Positions 8,291 to 16,622 of a stretch of 39,379 bases of DNA are shown piece by piece. The notes under the pieces are model-generated. The model did no database searches and was not told the DNA's origin. It saw only the letters and a list, made by a program, of their open reading frames with translations. The stretch is from Deltaproteobacteria bacterium (GTDB lineage Bacteria; Desulfobacterota; Desulfobaccia; Desulfobaccales; 0-14-0-80-60-11), in contig JAKAKP010000047.1 of the NCBI GenBank assembly GCA_021813445.1, positions 1 to 39,379 of the forward strand, given 5' to 3'. Each line of letters starts with the position of its first letter. Positions within the stretch are counted from its first letter, which is position 1. A program made the position numbers and the translations under genes.

Positions 8291-8364
8291 AGGAGGGGCC
8301 AGGGGCCAGGGTCCGGGGGCCAGAGCCCTGAGGACCCTACCCAAACCCTCCACCATCTGCATAC

Positions 8365-8412
8365 AAAACCGGGGAAGGCGGCGCTTTTCGCTTCGCGTTC
8401 CCCGGTTTTTTT
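8365..8412. terminator. Intrinsic terminator of the transporter operon (bidirectional)
   Basis: AAAACCGGGGAA pairs with TTCCCCGGTTTT around a GC-rich loop and continues into a run of seven T on the + strand. The AAAA start gives a weaker terminator for the convergent gene ending at 8442. Confidence 0.85.
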
Positions 8413-8441
8413 ATAATAGGTGGGAGATTTCCGTCCTGTCT

Positions 8442-8933
8442 CTAAGGGGATACGCACCCCGGCTTTGCTACGGCCCTCAAATTTATGGACATATAACCTT
8501 GCCTCGGCCCATTTATATCCCAGATCTTGAAATATCCCGACAATCTGCCGGCTTGCTTAAGGTATTCAAACTTATAATCCCGGGCTTTTGCCGGAAGGTG
8601 AATTAGATATTCACAACCTGTTGAATCAGTAGGTTTTTTCAAATAATCATCGCTCACCGTAAAGATGATGCGATTGTATTCATCCGGTTTGGCCAATCCT
8701 GCGGCAAAATCTCGACGCTGCTCTTCATCAAGAAAAACAAATAAATAAACAATCTTGCCGCGGTGCTTCAGCATGAATTTATTAAACTTATTGCCTTGAG
8801 TTGGGAGTTGTCGCGGTCCTGGTGCCCCAATACTGCCCTCAAAAGTTGGGACATCTGCAGCCATAACCGGTTTATTGGCAACACTACAGGAAATGATAAT
8901 TAGCAAAGAAAGTAATAAGTTAATCATCACCAT
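8442..8933 (-). CDS. Exported protein of unknown function
   Basis: The 163 residues begin with a signal sequence (INLLLSLLIIISC) that may be a lipobox ending at Cys16, or be cleaved after PVMAA. The mature part is mixed alpha/beta, with the motif GKIVYLFVFLDEEQRRDF and two later cysteines. No family is recognised. AAGGGAG lies 5 nt before ATG 8933. It is 30 bp downstream of the large flavoprotein gene and may be the last gene of that leftward run. Confidence 0.7.
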   Translation of the reverse strand: MVMINLLLSLLIIISCSVANKPVMAADVPTFEGSIGAPGPRQLPTQGNKFNKFMLKHRGKIVYLFVFLDEEQRRDFAAGLAKPDEYNRIIFTVSDDYLKKPTDSTGCEYLIHLPAKARDYKFEYLKQAGRLSGYFKIWDINGPRQGYMSINLRAVAKPGCVSP

Positions 8934-8962
8934 AGTACTCCCTTAGCTGATAATGATTCTTC

Positions 8963-11503
8963 CTACCTCAGTCCCTGAAACCAACGCTTCAGACGCCAGC
9001 GGCTCCACCAACGCTTGCTGGGACTGACGGGGGCGGCGGCCTTGGCTTGCCGCCAGCCGGGGTTGAAGAGGAGTTCCAGCAGGTGGAGCGATGCATGGCC
9101 GGCCCGGTGGAATTTGGCGCGGCAGGAGGCGCAATAGATCACCAAGTCCCGGGTAGCCTCGGAGAGGCGGAACGCGGTCATCTTTTGGGCCAGGGCATTG
9201 TCCACCGCGGGCACCAGGCCCCCGGCGCCGCAGCAGATGGTGCGCTCCCGATTATGGGGCATCTCTTCCAGTCGGTGCCCCCCGGCCGCGACCAGATCCC
9301 GCACCGCGTCCTGGACCACCGGCATATGCCGGGCGCCGCAGGGATCATGGACCTGGAAGACCGAGCCCGCCCCGTCCCGGGCGCTGGCCGGCAGGCCGTG
9401 CTCCAGCATCACTTCGTAAAGGGACCGGGTCTTGATCTGCGGCTGGAACCGGTTCAGGGTGTGCAGGCAGTGGGTGCAGGCGGCGATGAGTTCCTGGCCC
9501 CCCAGCTTCTCAAATTCCAGGGCCACCCGCGCGGCCACCTGCTCCTGGACCTCTTGCTCCCCCAGCATCAGGCTGGGCGCGCCGCAGCAGTTGAGAATGA
9601 CGCCGGTGTCCTGGAGCCTCTCCCGGAGGTAGCCATAAGCGGCCTTGACCAGGTGGGGGAAGTAGCCGGGCAGGGAGCACCCGGGGAAAAAGACCTGCCT
9701 GGCCTTACCCGTGGCCGGGTCCGGGCGGCTCAGGGTGAAGACGGGGTGGGTGCCCCATTTGACGTAGTCCTTAACCCCCTTGTGGCCGGGGAGAGGGCCT
9801 TGCCTCTGGGCCACCAACTGCCGCCGCACCTCCAGGCAGGCCAGGCCCGCGTGCAGGTCTTTAGGGCAGACCGCCTGGCACAGGCCGCAATAATGGCAGG
9901 AATAGGGGATGAGGGGCTCGGCCTCGCCCCGCTCCTGCACCAGGCGGACGATCTCTTTTTCCGTGTAGGGGAAGTGGTGCACGTATTGCTGCAGGAAGGT
10001 GCAGTCCTTGACGCATTGGGAGCAGACGCAGGCCAGGCAGCGGCCGGCCTCGGCCTGGGCGGCCGCCGGAGAAAACCCCGGTTCCACTTCCGCCCCAGGA
10101 TTTGCGAGCCTCTCAGCCACCGGCAGGCCGGGCCTGGCTTGCCGGGCCGCGGGCAGGACCCCGGTGGTGTCGACGATGAGCCGGGTGGTGCGGCTGGCCA
10201 GGGGAGGCAGGTCCGCTGGCAGGGGCTCCTGCTGCAGGTGGCTGTGAATGGCCAGGGCGGCCCGGCGGCCCGCGGCGAAGGCCGCCACCGCGGTGCGGGG
10301 GCCAGTGACCAGGTCCCCGCCGGCAAAGACGCCGGGAATCTGGGTGTGGAGGGTGACGGGGTCCGCTTCCAGGCGGTGGCTGGTGGCGGTGTCAAAGGCC
10401 AGGCCGGGGCCGAAAAAGCCGAAATCCGCGGTCTGACCCAGCGCCGGGATCACCGTGTCCACCTCCAGGGTGGACTGGGAGTCGGGCACGGGCACCGGGC
10501 AGAAGCGGCCCTGGGCGTCGGGCTCCCCTAACTCGGTTTGCTGGAGCAGCAGCCCTGCCAGCCGTTTATCTCCCAGGATGCGCACCGGCATGGTGAGGAA
10601 ATGAAACTGCACCCCTTCCCGGCCCGCCTCTGCCACCTCGGAGGCCAGGGCCGGCATGAGTTCCCGGCTGCGGCGATAGAGGAGATGGACCTCCCGGGCG
10701 CCCCGGCGCAAGGCGGTGCGGGCCGCGTCCAGCGCGGCGTTGCCGCCGCCGATGACCGCCACCCGGGGCCCCACCTCCGGATGCAGGCCGGAATTGGCGG
10801 CCCGGAGAAAATCCAGGACCGGCCACACCTGGGGCAGGTCCTCCCCGGGGATTTGCAGGGAGAGGCTCTTGTGCGCGCCCAGGGCCAGGAAGACCGCGGC
10901 AAAGTCCCGGCGCAGGTCCTCCAGGTGAATATCCCGGCCCAAGCGGGTGCGGAGACGGACCTCCGCGCCCATTTGCACGACCAGGCCCGTTTCCCGGTCC
11001 AGGACCTCCCGGGGCAGGCGAAAGGCCGGGAGATAGAGGCGCAGGGCCCCACCCAGGGCGTCGGCGGCCTCGAACAGGGTGACCTGATATCCCAGCCGCC
11101 GGAGTTCATACGCGGCCATTAGCCCCGCGGGGCCGCTGCCGACTATGGCTATCTTCTCGGGACGGTCAGGGCCGGGGACCGCGGCCCGGGATACGGCTGC
11201 CGGGTCCAGGTCGGCCAAATATCGCTTCAGCCCGGCAATGGCAATAGGGGCCTCTATCTGGCCCCGGGTGCAGGCGGCTTCGCAGGGGCGGGAGCAGATG
11301 CGGCCCAGGATGCCGGGGAAGGGGCAGCGCGCCAGCACCACCTCCAGGGCCCCGGCCATATCCCCCGCCTGTATCCGGCGAAGCTTTTCCCGGACCCGGA
11401 TGTCCAACGGGCACGCGGCCTGGCAGGGGGGCCGCTCCTCGCCGATGCACTCGGAGAGGATTTTGTCAGACCAATTGGCTTCTGGAGGGTTCACAGCTTT
11501 CAT
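8963..11503 (-). CDS. GltD-like FAD/NAD(P) oxidoreductase fused to HdrD-like (CCG) Fe-S domains
   Basis: The 846-residue protein has, in order: a GltD-type N-terminal Fe-S domain (Cys 19, 27, 31, 70, 74, 78), an FAD motif GSGPAG (122-127), an NAD(P) motif VIGGGNAALD (about 250-259), a closing FAD motif GVFAGGD, two 4Fe-4S motifs (about 489-501 CLACVCSQCVKDC and 536-546 CHYCGLCQAVC) and two CCG domains (Cys609, CCG 639-641, CTHC; then DPCG, CCG 757-759, CASC). GltD-like halves pass electrons between NAD(P)H and Fe-S clusters; CCG domains in HdrB/D and GlpC bind clusters for disulfide or quinone chemistry. A soluble electron-confurcating or thiol-disulfide role is inferred. The substrate is unknown. 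Confidence 0.9.
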   Translation of the reverse strand: MKAVNPPEANWSDKILSECIGEERPPCQAACPLDIRVREKLRRIQAGDMAGALEVVLARCPFPGILGRICSRPCEAACTRGQIEAPIAIAGLKRYLADLDPAAVSRAAVPGPDRPEKIAIVGSGPAGLMAAYELRRLGYQVTLFEAADALGGALRLYLPAFRLPREVLDRETGLVVQMGAEVRLRTRLGRDIHLEDLRRDFAAVFLALGAHKSLSLQIPGEDLPQVWPVLDFLRAANSGLHPEVGPRVAVIGGGNAALDAARTALRRGAREVHLLYRRSRELMPALASEVAEAGREGVQFHFLTMPVRILGDKRLAGLLLQQTELGEPDAQGRFCPVPVPDSQSTLEVDTVIPALGQTADFGFFGPGLAFDTATSHRLEADPVTLHTQIPGVFAGGDLVTGPRTAVAAFAAGRRAALAIHSHLQQEPLPADLPPLASRTTRLIVDTTGVLPAARQARPGLPVAERLANPGAEVEPGFSPAAAQAEAGRCLACVCSQCVKDCTFLQQYVHHFPYTEKEIVRLVQERGEAEPLIPYSCHYCGLCQAVCPKDLHAGLACLEVRRQLVAQRQGPLPGHKGVKDYVKWGTHPVFTLSRPDPATGKARQVFFPGCSLPGYFPHLVKAAYGYLRERLQDTGVILNCCGAPSLMLGEQEVQEQVAARVALEFEKLGGQELIAACTHCLHTLNRFQPQIKTRSLYEVMLEHGLPASARDGAGSVFQVHDPCGARHMPVVQDAVRDLVAAGGHRLEEMPHNRERTICCGAGGLVPAVDNALAQKMTAFRLSEATRDLVIYCASCRAKFHRAGHASLHLLELLFNPGWRQAKAAAPVSPSKRWWSRWRLKRWFQGLR

Positions 11504-11582
11504 TCCTGATCTTGCCTATGCCTGCGCGGAGAAAAGGGCAGCCGCAGCTGCCCCAGAATATCTGGATTTTCCCGGGTGGCCG

Positions 11583-11608
11583 GCGCAGGCTGGAAAGCCT
11601 GCGCCACC
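11583..11608. repeat. Single GCGCAGGCTGGAAAGCCTGCGCC palindromic repeat
   Basis: A near-perfect palindrome, GCGCAGGCT / AGCCTGCGCC, lies between the leftward rhodanese and flavoprotein genes. It belongs to the same dispersed family as 992-1051. It is followed by tandem GGAAAACG units at about 11635-11661. Confidence 0.65.
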
Positions 11609-11672
11609 CTTTCATTCAAGCATTCGTTTTACGGAAAACGGGAAACGGAAAACGGAAAACGTAATTTTCGGT

Positions 11673-12701
11673 TCAGGGCTTGCCTCTCTTCTCCCTGGCT
11701 CCAGTTTTTGGGGGGTTGCCAGTAGGCTGCGGCCCCGCCGCGGCGGCGTTGCCCATCGCCGCGGCCTCCGGGCTGCGGCTCCATTCGATCCAGGAGCCGG
11801 CGTAGAGGTGCAGCTTCTCCAGGGGGTAGCCCGCCAGGTAGAGGCCCAGCAGACTGAGGGTGGCCGACAGGCCGTTATGGGAGTACAGATAAATGTCTTT
11901 ATCCGGGGTGGCTCCCTGGGCCCTGAAGATTTTCTTAAGCTCGACTGCAGGCTGGAAAAAGCTCTTGTAGGGCCCGGCAGCAACCACGGCCTCCTTCCAC
12001 ACCAGCCCTACGGCTCCGGGAATGTGGCCGGGCCGGGCCGCGCCTTCCTTCTCCTGTTGACCCAGGTATTGCCTGTGGGGGCGGACGTCCACAATTACCT
12101 TCCCGGGGGCTTGGGAGGCTATCTTGACCGCGGCCAAGTCGGCCACCAGCTTAGGGAACGGCGAGGCCCCGGGTAATTTCACCCGGGTGCGGCTGACCGG
12201 GGGCGCGGTCATCTGGGTGGGATAGCCCTTGGCCTTCCAGGCCTCCAGGCCGCCGTCCAGGAGCCGCAGCCGCTCCAAAGGAAAGCCGTAATAAGCCAGG
12301 ACCAGCCACAAACGGCTATGATCATAGTGATCGCCATAGAGGATCAGGGTGTCCTGGCCGCTGACCCCCAGGCGGCCCAGGAGGGCTTCCACCTGGGCCC
12401 GGGAGGGGATGAGCCCCTGGCTTTGGTGGTCATCCAGGTCCGGCCGCCAGACTTCCAGGGCGCCGGGGACATGCCCCAGGTAGTACTTGGCCTTATGGCG
12501 CACATCGATGATGCGGAGGCCAGGGGCCTGGCGGTCCACCAGGGCCTTGAGCTCTTCGGGTTGAATCAGCGTCTCCGGATGGGCATAGCCCCCCTGGGGC
12601 ACGGGGAAAGCGGGAGTCGCCAGCAGCAGAACCAATCCCAGGGCCAGGAAGAGGGGCAGCCCGGCCTGTCTGTGGGTCCATTTTCTGGTATCCGGCGTCA
12701 T
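11673..12701 (-). CDS. Exported tandem rhodanese-domain protein lacking all cysteines
   Basis: After a signal peptide (LFLALGLVLLLATPAFP), two rhodanese folds are clear: IIDVRHKAKYYLGHVPGAL and VIVDVRPHRQYLG ending in HIPGAV. In active TST-type enzymes the second domain has a Cys in a YCxxGxxA loop. Here the loop reads YSHNGLSA, so Cys is replaced by Ser. The first loop reads LYGDHYDHSR. I find no cysteine anywhere in the protein. Thiosulfate sulfurtransferase activity by the usual persulfide route is therefore not expected. A binding or scaffold role in the periplasm is more likely. ATG 12701 is chosen over 12731 because CGGGAG lies 8 nt upstream. Genes on both sides run the same way. Confidence 0.85.
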   Translation of the reverse strand: MTPDTRKWTHRQAGLPLFLALGLVLLLATPAFPVPQGGYAHPETLIQPEELKALVDRQAPGLRIIDVRHKAKYYLGHVPGALEVWRPDLDDHQSQGLIPSRAQVEALLGRLGVSGQDTLILYGDHYDHSRLWLVLAYYGFPLERLRLLDGGLEAWKAKGYPTQMTAPPVSRTRVKLPGASPFPKLVADLAAVKIASQAPGKVIVDVRPHRQYLGQQEKEGAARPGHIPGAVGLVWKEAVVAAGPYKSFFQPAVELKKIFRAQGATPDKDIYLYSHNGLSATLSLLGLYLAGYPLEKLHLYAGSWIEWSRSPEAAAMGNAAAAGPQPTGNPPKTGAREKRGKP

Positions 12702-12787
12702 CAGGAGTCTCCCGGGTGCGGTCAGGCTCATGGCTGGAGAATCAGGTTTTCCTGGATTGAATGCCCTAATATTTACAAAGCTTAGTC

Positions 12788-13483
12788 CTAGATATCCAAG
12801 GATTCCCCTTTCCTGGCTTTAATCTTCTTGTAGGCGAAGGGGATCAAGGAGACCAGAGCCAGCAGGAGGACGCCGATGAGCAGTTCCTTGGAGAACTTGC
12901 CCTGGAAGAGGTCCAGGACGTTGGCGGAGAAATAGACATAGGCCGCGGTCACCGGCAACATGCCGAAGAAGGTGGCCAGCACATAGTGCCACAGGCGTAT
13001 GCGGGTCAGCCCGAAGGCGTAGTTCACCAGAAAGAAAGGGAAGATGGGGACGAGCCGGGTGAAGGCCACAATCTCCCAGCCCTCCCGGGCCACTTTCTCA
13101 TCCAGGGTCGCTAATCTGGTGCCTCGCAGTTTGCTGGCTACCCAATCCCGGGCCAGATAGCGGGCCACCAGAAAGGCCAGCGTACCCCCGGAGGTGGCCC
13201 CGAAAATCACATAGACCACCCCCCAAACAGGACCGAAGAGCACGCCTCCGGCCAGGGTGATGGGCAGACCGGGGAGCAACAAGGGGGGGGCCAGGGTCCA
13301 GATGACCAGGTAGACGATGGGTCCCCAGACGCCATAACCGGCCACGAACTGGCGCAGGCGCTCCTTTTCCAGGTACTGGTCCAGGTGCCACAGCCGGACG
13401 CCGATGATCATGACCACCACCAGCAGGATAAATAACAGGGGTTTTAAGGTGGATGGTTTGGCGGTGGGAATGGCTTCCGGCAT
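12788..13483 (-). CDS. TVP38/TMEM64-family (VTT domain) membrane protein
   Basis: The 231-residue membrane protein shows the VTT/SNARE-associated signature: PPLLLPGLPITLAGGVLFGPVWG, then GATSGGTLAFLVARYLAR, then FTRLVPIFPFFLVNYAFGLT. About six hydrophobic segments are seen, with a basic C-terminus. DedA/TVP38 relatives are linked to lipid scrambling and membrane homeostasis. In bacteria they often sit beside redox flavoproteins or rhodaneses, as here. The ribosome site before ATG 13483 is weak. It is the first gene of the leftward run to 8442. Confidence 0.87.
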   Translation of the reverse strand: MPEAIPTAKPSTLKPLLFILLVVVMIIGVRLWHLDQYLEKERLRQFVAGYGVWGPIVYLVIWTLAPPLLLPGLPITLAGGVLFGPVWGVVYVIFGATSGGTLAFLVARYLARDWVASKLRGTRLATLDEKVAREGWEIVAFTRLVPIFPFFLVNYAFGLTRIRLWHYVLATFFGMLPVTAAYVYFSANVLDLFQGKFSKELLIGVLLLALVSLIPFAYKKIKARKGESLDI

Positions 13484-13928
13484 AATTTTCTAATGTAGCA
13501 GAATTTCCATGAATCTTAAAGATATATGAGGGAAAGGGAATCACCCCCTGAGGGGCTTATGCCAGGTTCGTTTCTTCGTGCAACAAATCCAGAAGAGCGG
13601 CGTTTATCGGCGTGCATCGGCGGCTAATATTTAACCGCCGATAAACGCAGATGAACGCGTTTGAATCTCTTGGTTTGTTGCAGGTCAATATGAATTTGGT
13701 ATTAGGGGCGGCGACAGGCTTTCCACCGGCGGTGCAGCCTTTCCAGGCTGCGCCTGCAACCCGTACAGGCTGGAAAGCCTGGGCCACCAAAGACTGCAAT
13801 AAATCAAATAATTCCTGACTTATGGGCAACGCCCGCCTTGAGGGAGGCGGAGGATAATGCCCGACCTCGTCAGGGCTGAGACGGCCACCCGACGCGGCGG
13901 CCGTCCCAACCCTTTCCCCATCTTTTTC
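13484..13928. other. Gene-free stretch with repeats
   Basis: The 445 bp hold a CATCGGCGG / CCGCCGATAAACGCAGATG hairpin (about 13600-13660), similar to common intergenic repeats, and a three-part CAGGCTTTCC repeat cluster (13712-13787). A 90-codon leftward frame (13557-13829) merely translates these repeats. Confidence 0.55.
13712..13787. repeat. Cluster of three GGCTTTCC / GGAAAGCC repeat units
   Basis: GACAGGCTTTCCACC, then GCAGCCTTTCCAGGCTGC, then ACAGGCTGGAAAGCCTGGGCC ending in ACC form a nested palindromic cluster. It is the same family as 204, 992, 11583 and 23175. Confidence 0.65.
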
Positions 13929-15746
13929 TCAGGAAGGCTTCCGGGGAAAAATGGCGTTCAGCTTCATCAGCAGCCCCAGGTCGCCTGCGACTTTGAACTT
14001 GCCGGTCATAAAGGCCTGGGCGCCATCAAATTCGCCCCGGCAGATGGCCAGCCAGACGTCCGCCGGGGTGCTGATGGTGACCTCCGGCTGCGCGGCCGGG
14101 CCTTCGTGGAAAACGGCCTGCTGGTTGGCGATGCGCAGATGGGCGGTGAAGTTTTCACTGCCGCTCACCTCGAACTGGTAGGTGACCGTCAAACCTGCGG
14201 CCGCGTCAGGGTTAAAGCCCTCGGGCATCATTTCTATCATCTCCCGCGCGGTTTGGCCCCGGGGCGCAGGGTCCGCGGGGGGTTGGGCCGCCGCGGCGCT
14301 CCGGTCCTTCTGGCGCTGCCGCAATTCTTGCAGCCAGGCTTGGCGCATCTCCTCGTTCCGGGGCGGCTGAGAGCGCTTTTGGCCTACGTAAGCTTCAAAG
14401 CTCTCCAGAATCCCCAATTTCTGCCAGTGTTCGTAGTCGGCCTTCATGAATTCCCGGTTCTCCTGCACCAGGCCTCCTATGAAGTGCCAGAAGTCCAGAT
14501 CCTGGTCGCTGGCAGGGAAACGGCGGCCCTCCCGCACCGCCCGGGCCAGGTCCCGGGCCAGGTCCGCGGCCCGGGCCGCCACCAACTCCCGGCCTATAAA
14601 GCCGCCCGGATGTGTGGCCATGGCGGTGAGGTGCCCCAGGGCGAAGGCTCCATAGACGCGCAGCGACTGGCCCAGGTATTGGACCACCATGGTTTCTCCC
14701 CAACCCGCGGAGACGCTGACGGCCAGGCCCGGCTTCCAGGTGCCCCGGGGGCGGTGGCCGTAGCCCAAAGAGCGGTCCAGAAAGGTTTTCATCTGGCCGG
14801 TGACGTTCCGGAAATAGACGGGTGAGGCCAGGATGACCGCATCGGCCTCCAGCAGTTTATGGACTATCGCCCGGTGGTCGTCCCTGATCCAGCACGCGCC
14901 TTTTTCGATGCAGAGGCCGCAGCCGGCGCAGTATTCGATGTGGTGCCGGGACAGAAAGACTTCCTCCAGGTCGAAGCCTTCCCGGGCCAGGGGCTCCTGG
15001 AGCATGGCCAGCATCTGGGAAGTGTTGCCGAAGCCTTCGTGGGGAGAGCCGTTAATGGCCACTACCTTGGGCGTTGCAGACATCTCAGATTTCTCCTTGG
15101 TAAATGCAGCAGTTTTTGGCAAACATGGGTTTGACTCTTCCGGAGCGGCCGGCCCCGGCGCCAGCCCCAATTGCCGTCGCCGCCGGGCCGGATACCAGCG
15201 GTTCACCCGGAAGCCCACCCCCAGCAACGCCAGGGGGAAGACCAGAGAAAAGAGCCAGGGCCGCCCCAGGCCCGGCCACAGTTGCGGCGCCAGGCTCACC
15301 AGGGCGCACAGGGCGAAGAGTCCGGCCCAGAACCCGGTGAGATGACGGTTGATTTCCTTAAACAGGGGCGTATCCCAGGCCGCGGCGGGCGCGGTCTGGC
15401 GGGCGAAGTAGGTGGTAAAGGGCGCGGCCCCCAGCAGCGGCGGCACCGCGGCCATCAGGAAGAGGAGCAGATAAATGACGGTGACCGCGTAGACAGTCAT
15501 GACCCGGCCCAAGGCGTCAGGGGAGAGCCAGAACCCCAGGGTCGCCAGGAAAAAATAGAGGGGGAGAGACAATTCCAGGTCGGAGGCCCGGCCCTGGCCG
15601 CGCCGGTAGAATATCAAAGGGGTCAGACCCAGAAACAGGGCCAGAGCCAGGGGCCGCATGACGGTGACGCGGAAGTGGATAACCCCCCCCAGGGTGTTGT
15701 AACAGAAGAGGGCCAGCCAACCGCTATATGCCAGAAAGCGCTGCAT
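13929..15746 (-). CDS. Fusion: membrane domain + NADPH-FMN reductase-like flavodoxin + SCP2 domain
   Basis: From ATG 15746 (AGGAG 5-6 nt upstream) the 605-residue frame encodes about five hydrophobic segments (residues 5-180), a linker, a flavodoxin-fold FMN reductase (VVAINGSPHEGFGNTSQML, then CAGCGLCIEKGACWIRDD, then ASPVYFRNVTGQMKTFLDR) and a C-terminal SCP2 sterol-carrier-like domain (last ~100 residues). The flavodoxin part is the iron-sulfur-flavoprotein-like reductase family. A membrane-anchored flavin electron carrier with a lipid-binding tail is inferred. An internal ATG at 15083 has a strong AAGGAG 9 nt upstream, so the soluble half may also be made alone. It follows the MerR regulator by about 47 bp and probably shares its promoter. 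Confidence 0.85.
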   Translation of the reverse strand: MQRFLAYSGWLALFCYNTLGGVIHFRVTVMRPLALALFLGLTPLIFYRRGQGRASDLELSLPLYFFLATLGFWLSPDALGRVMTVYAVTVIYLLLFLMAAVPPLLGAAPFTTYFARQTAPAAAWDTPLFKEINRHLTGFWAGLFALCALVSLAPQLWPGLGRPWLFSLVFPLALLGVGFRVNRWYPARRRRQLGLAPGPAAPEESNPCLPKTAAFTKEKSEMSATPKVVAINGSPHEGFGNTSQMLAMLQEPLAREGFDLEEVFLSRHHIEYCAGCGLCIEKGACWIRDDHRAIVHKLLEADAVILASPVYFRNVTGQMKTFLDRSLGYGHRPRGTWKPGLAVSVSAGWGETMVVQYLGQSLRVYGAFALGHLTAMATHPGGFIGRELVAARAADLARDLARAVREGRRFPASDQDLDFWHFIGGLVQENREFMKADYEHWQKLGILESFEAYVGQKRSQPPRNEEMRQAWLQELRQRQKDRSAAAAQPPADPAPRGQTAREMIEMMPEGFNPDAAAGLTVTYQFEVSGSENFTAHLRIANQQAVFHEGPAAQPEVTISTPADVWLAICRGEFDGAQAFMTGKFKVAGDLGLLMKLNAIFPRKPS

Positions 15747-15793
15747 TTTTCTCCTGCAACCCTGCTGCTCAGCGGTGGGAATCCCGATCAACC

Positions 15794-16513
15794 CTATTCG
15801 TCCCCATCAATGCTTTTCCGGGCCAGGACCCGGTGCTGGAAAATGCGGTCAATGATATAAGGCCTTAAGGCCCGGGCCCCCCGGGTCATCTCCAGGGTGC
15901 GGGTGGCGTTGTCTTCCAGGGAAAGGCCCTGGATCAGCCGGTCCCGGAGCTGCATCTCGTGGTCCACGATCTCCCGGCCCAGCCGGGAGTAAAAGGAAGC
16001 CTCTGCCGGCGTAATCCCCAACTCCCCGCATGCTTTGAGGATGCGGCCGATGGCCAGGTCTTCGGAGTCGAAGCGGTCGGGCTCCAGGGGGAGCAAGAGG
16101 CCGGCGCGCTGCCATTCCGCCACTTCCGGGACCGTGAGGCCGGTGGCCCGGCAGAAGGCCCCCAGGTCCAACAGCTCCCTGGCGTCCCCCTCTCCAAAGA
16201 TGAAGGACCGCAGTTGCAGCAGCGGCTCCAGCTCGGGGCCGCACACGCATGCCTCCAGGAACTTTTTGATCATGCCCAGGGACAGCCGGTATTTGCTTTG
16301 CATAATCTTGATAAAAGTGATGCGCTCCACGCACGCGGGGCTGTAATAGGCCATGTTCCGGGAAGTCTTCACCGGCGCAGGCAGCAGCCCCCCGTTGAGG
16401 TAATGGAGGATGGTGGACTTGGCCACACCGGTGGCCCGCACCAAGTCTTGCATCTTGAGCCCTGCCGGGCCGGAAGGCTTTCCGGGGGAGGGCGTCCCCT
16501 GCTTTATGGCCAT
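15794..16513 (-). CDS. MerR-family transcriptional regulator
   Basis: The N-terminal helix-turn-helix (LKMQDLVRATGVAKSTILHYLNGGLLP) and the following wing (YYSPACVERITFIKIMQ) match MerR-type DNA-binding domains. The 239-residue length, with a long helical second half (GLTVPEVAEWQRAGLL resembles a second helix-turn-helix), is longer than classical MerR. The frame opens at TTG 16534, but ATG 16513 has AGGGA just upstream and sits 24 nt after the predicted transcription start. The next gene is the flavodoxin-SCP2 fusion, so it likely controls that gene and itself. The effector is unknown. Confidence 0.85.
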   Translation of the reverse strand: MAIKQGTPSPGKPSGPAGLKMQDLVRATGVAKSTILHYLNGGLLPAPVKTSRNMAYYSPACVERITFIKIMQSKYRLSLGMIKKFLEACVCGPELEPLLQLRSFIFGEGDARELLDLGAFCRATGLTVPEVAEWQRAGLLLPLEPDRFDSEDLAIGRILKACGELGITPAEASFYSRLGREIVDHEMQLRDRLIQGLSLEDNATRTLEMTRGARALRPYIIDRIFQHRVLARKSIDGDE

Positions 16514-16543
16514 GCTGTCCCTGTGCCGGTTCAATTTCAGGCA

Positions 16544-16572
16544 AGCATAGCAGGGCGAATATCAAGTGTCAA
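16544..16572 (-). promoter_or_regulatory. Sigma-70 promoter of the merR-fusion operon
   Basis: Read leftward: TTGACA (16572-16567), 17 bp, TATGCT (16549-16544). The -35 is perfect and the spacing optimal. The predicted start is near 16537, just before ATG 16513. A palindromic CTTATAAG at 16587-16594 lies just upstream. Confidence 0.65.
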
Positions 16573-16622
16573 GTGAAACTATATACCTTATAAGTTTAAA
16601 TGGAGTTGGAATATAAACAGAT

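Noticed and set aside
9047-10531. Long rightward open frame opposite the GltD-HdrD fusion
   Set aside because: It is the antisense shadow of a high-GC gene with clear domains on the other strand. Its translation is low-complexity and lacks any family motif.
13557-13829. 90-codon leftward frame
   Set aside because: Most of it is translation of the GGCTTTCC repeat cluster, with no family resemblance.
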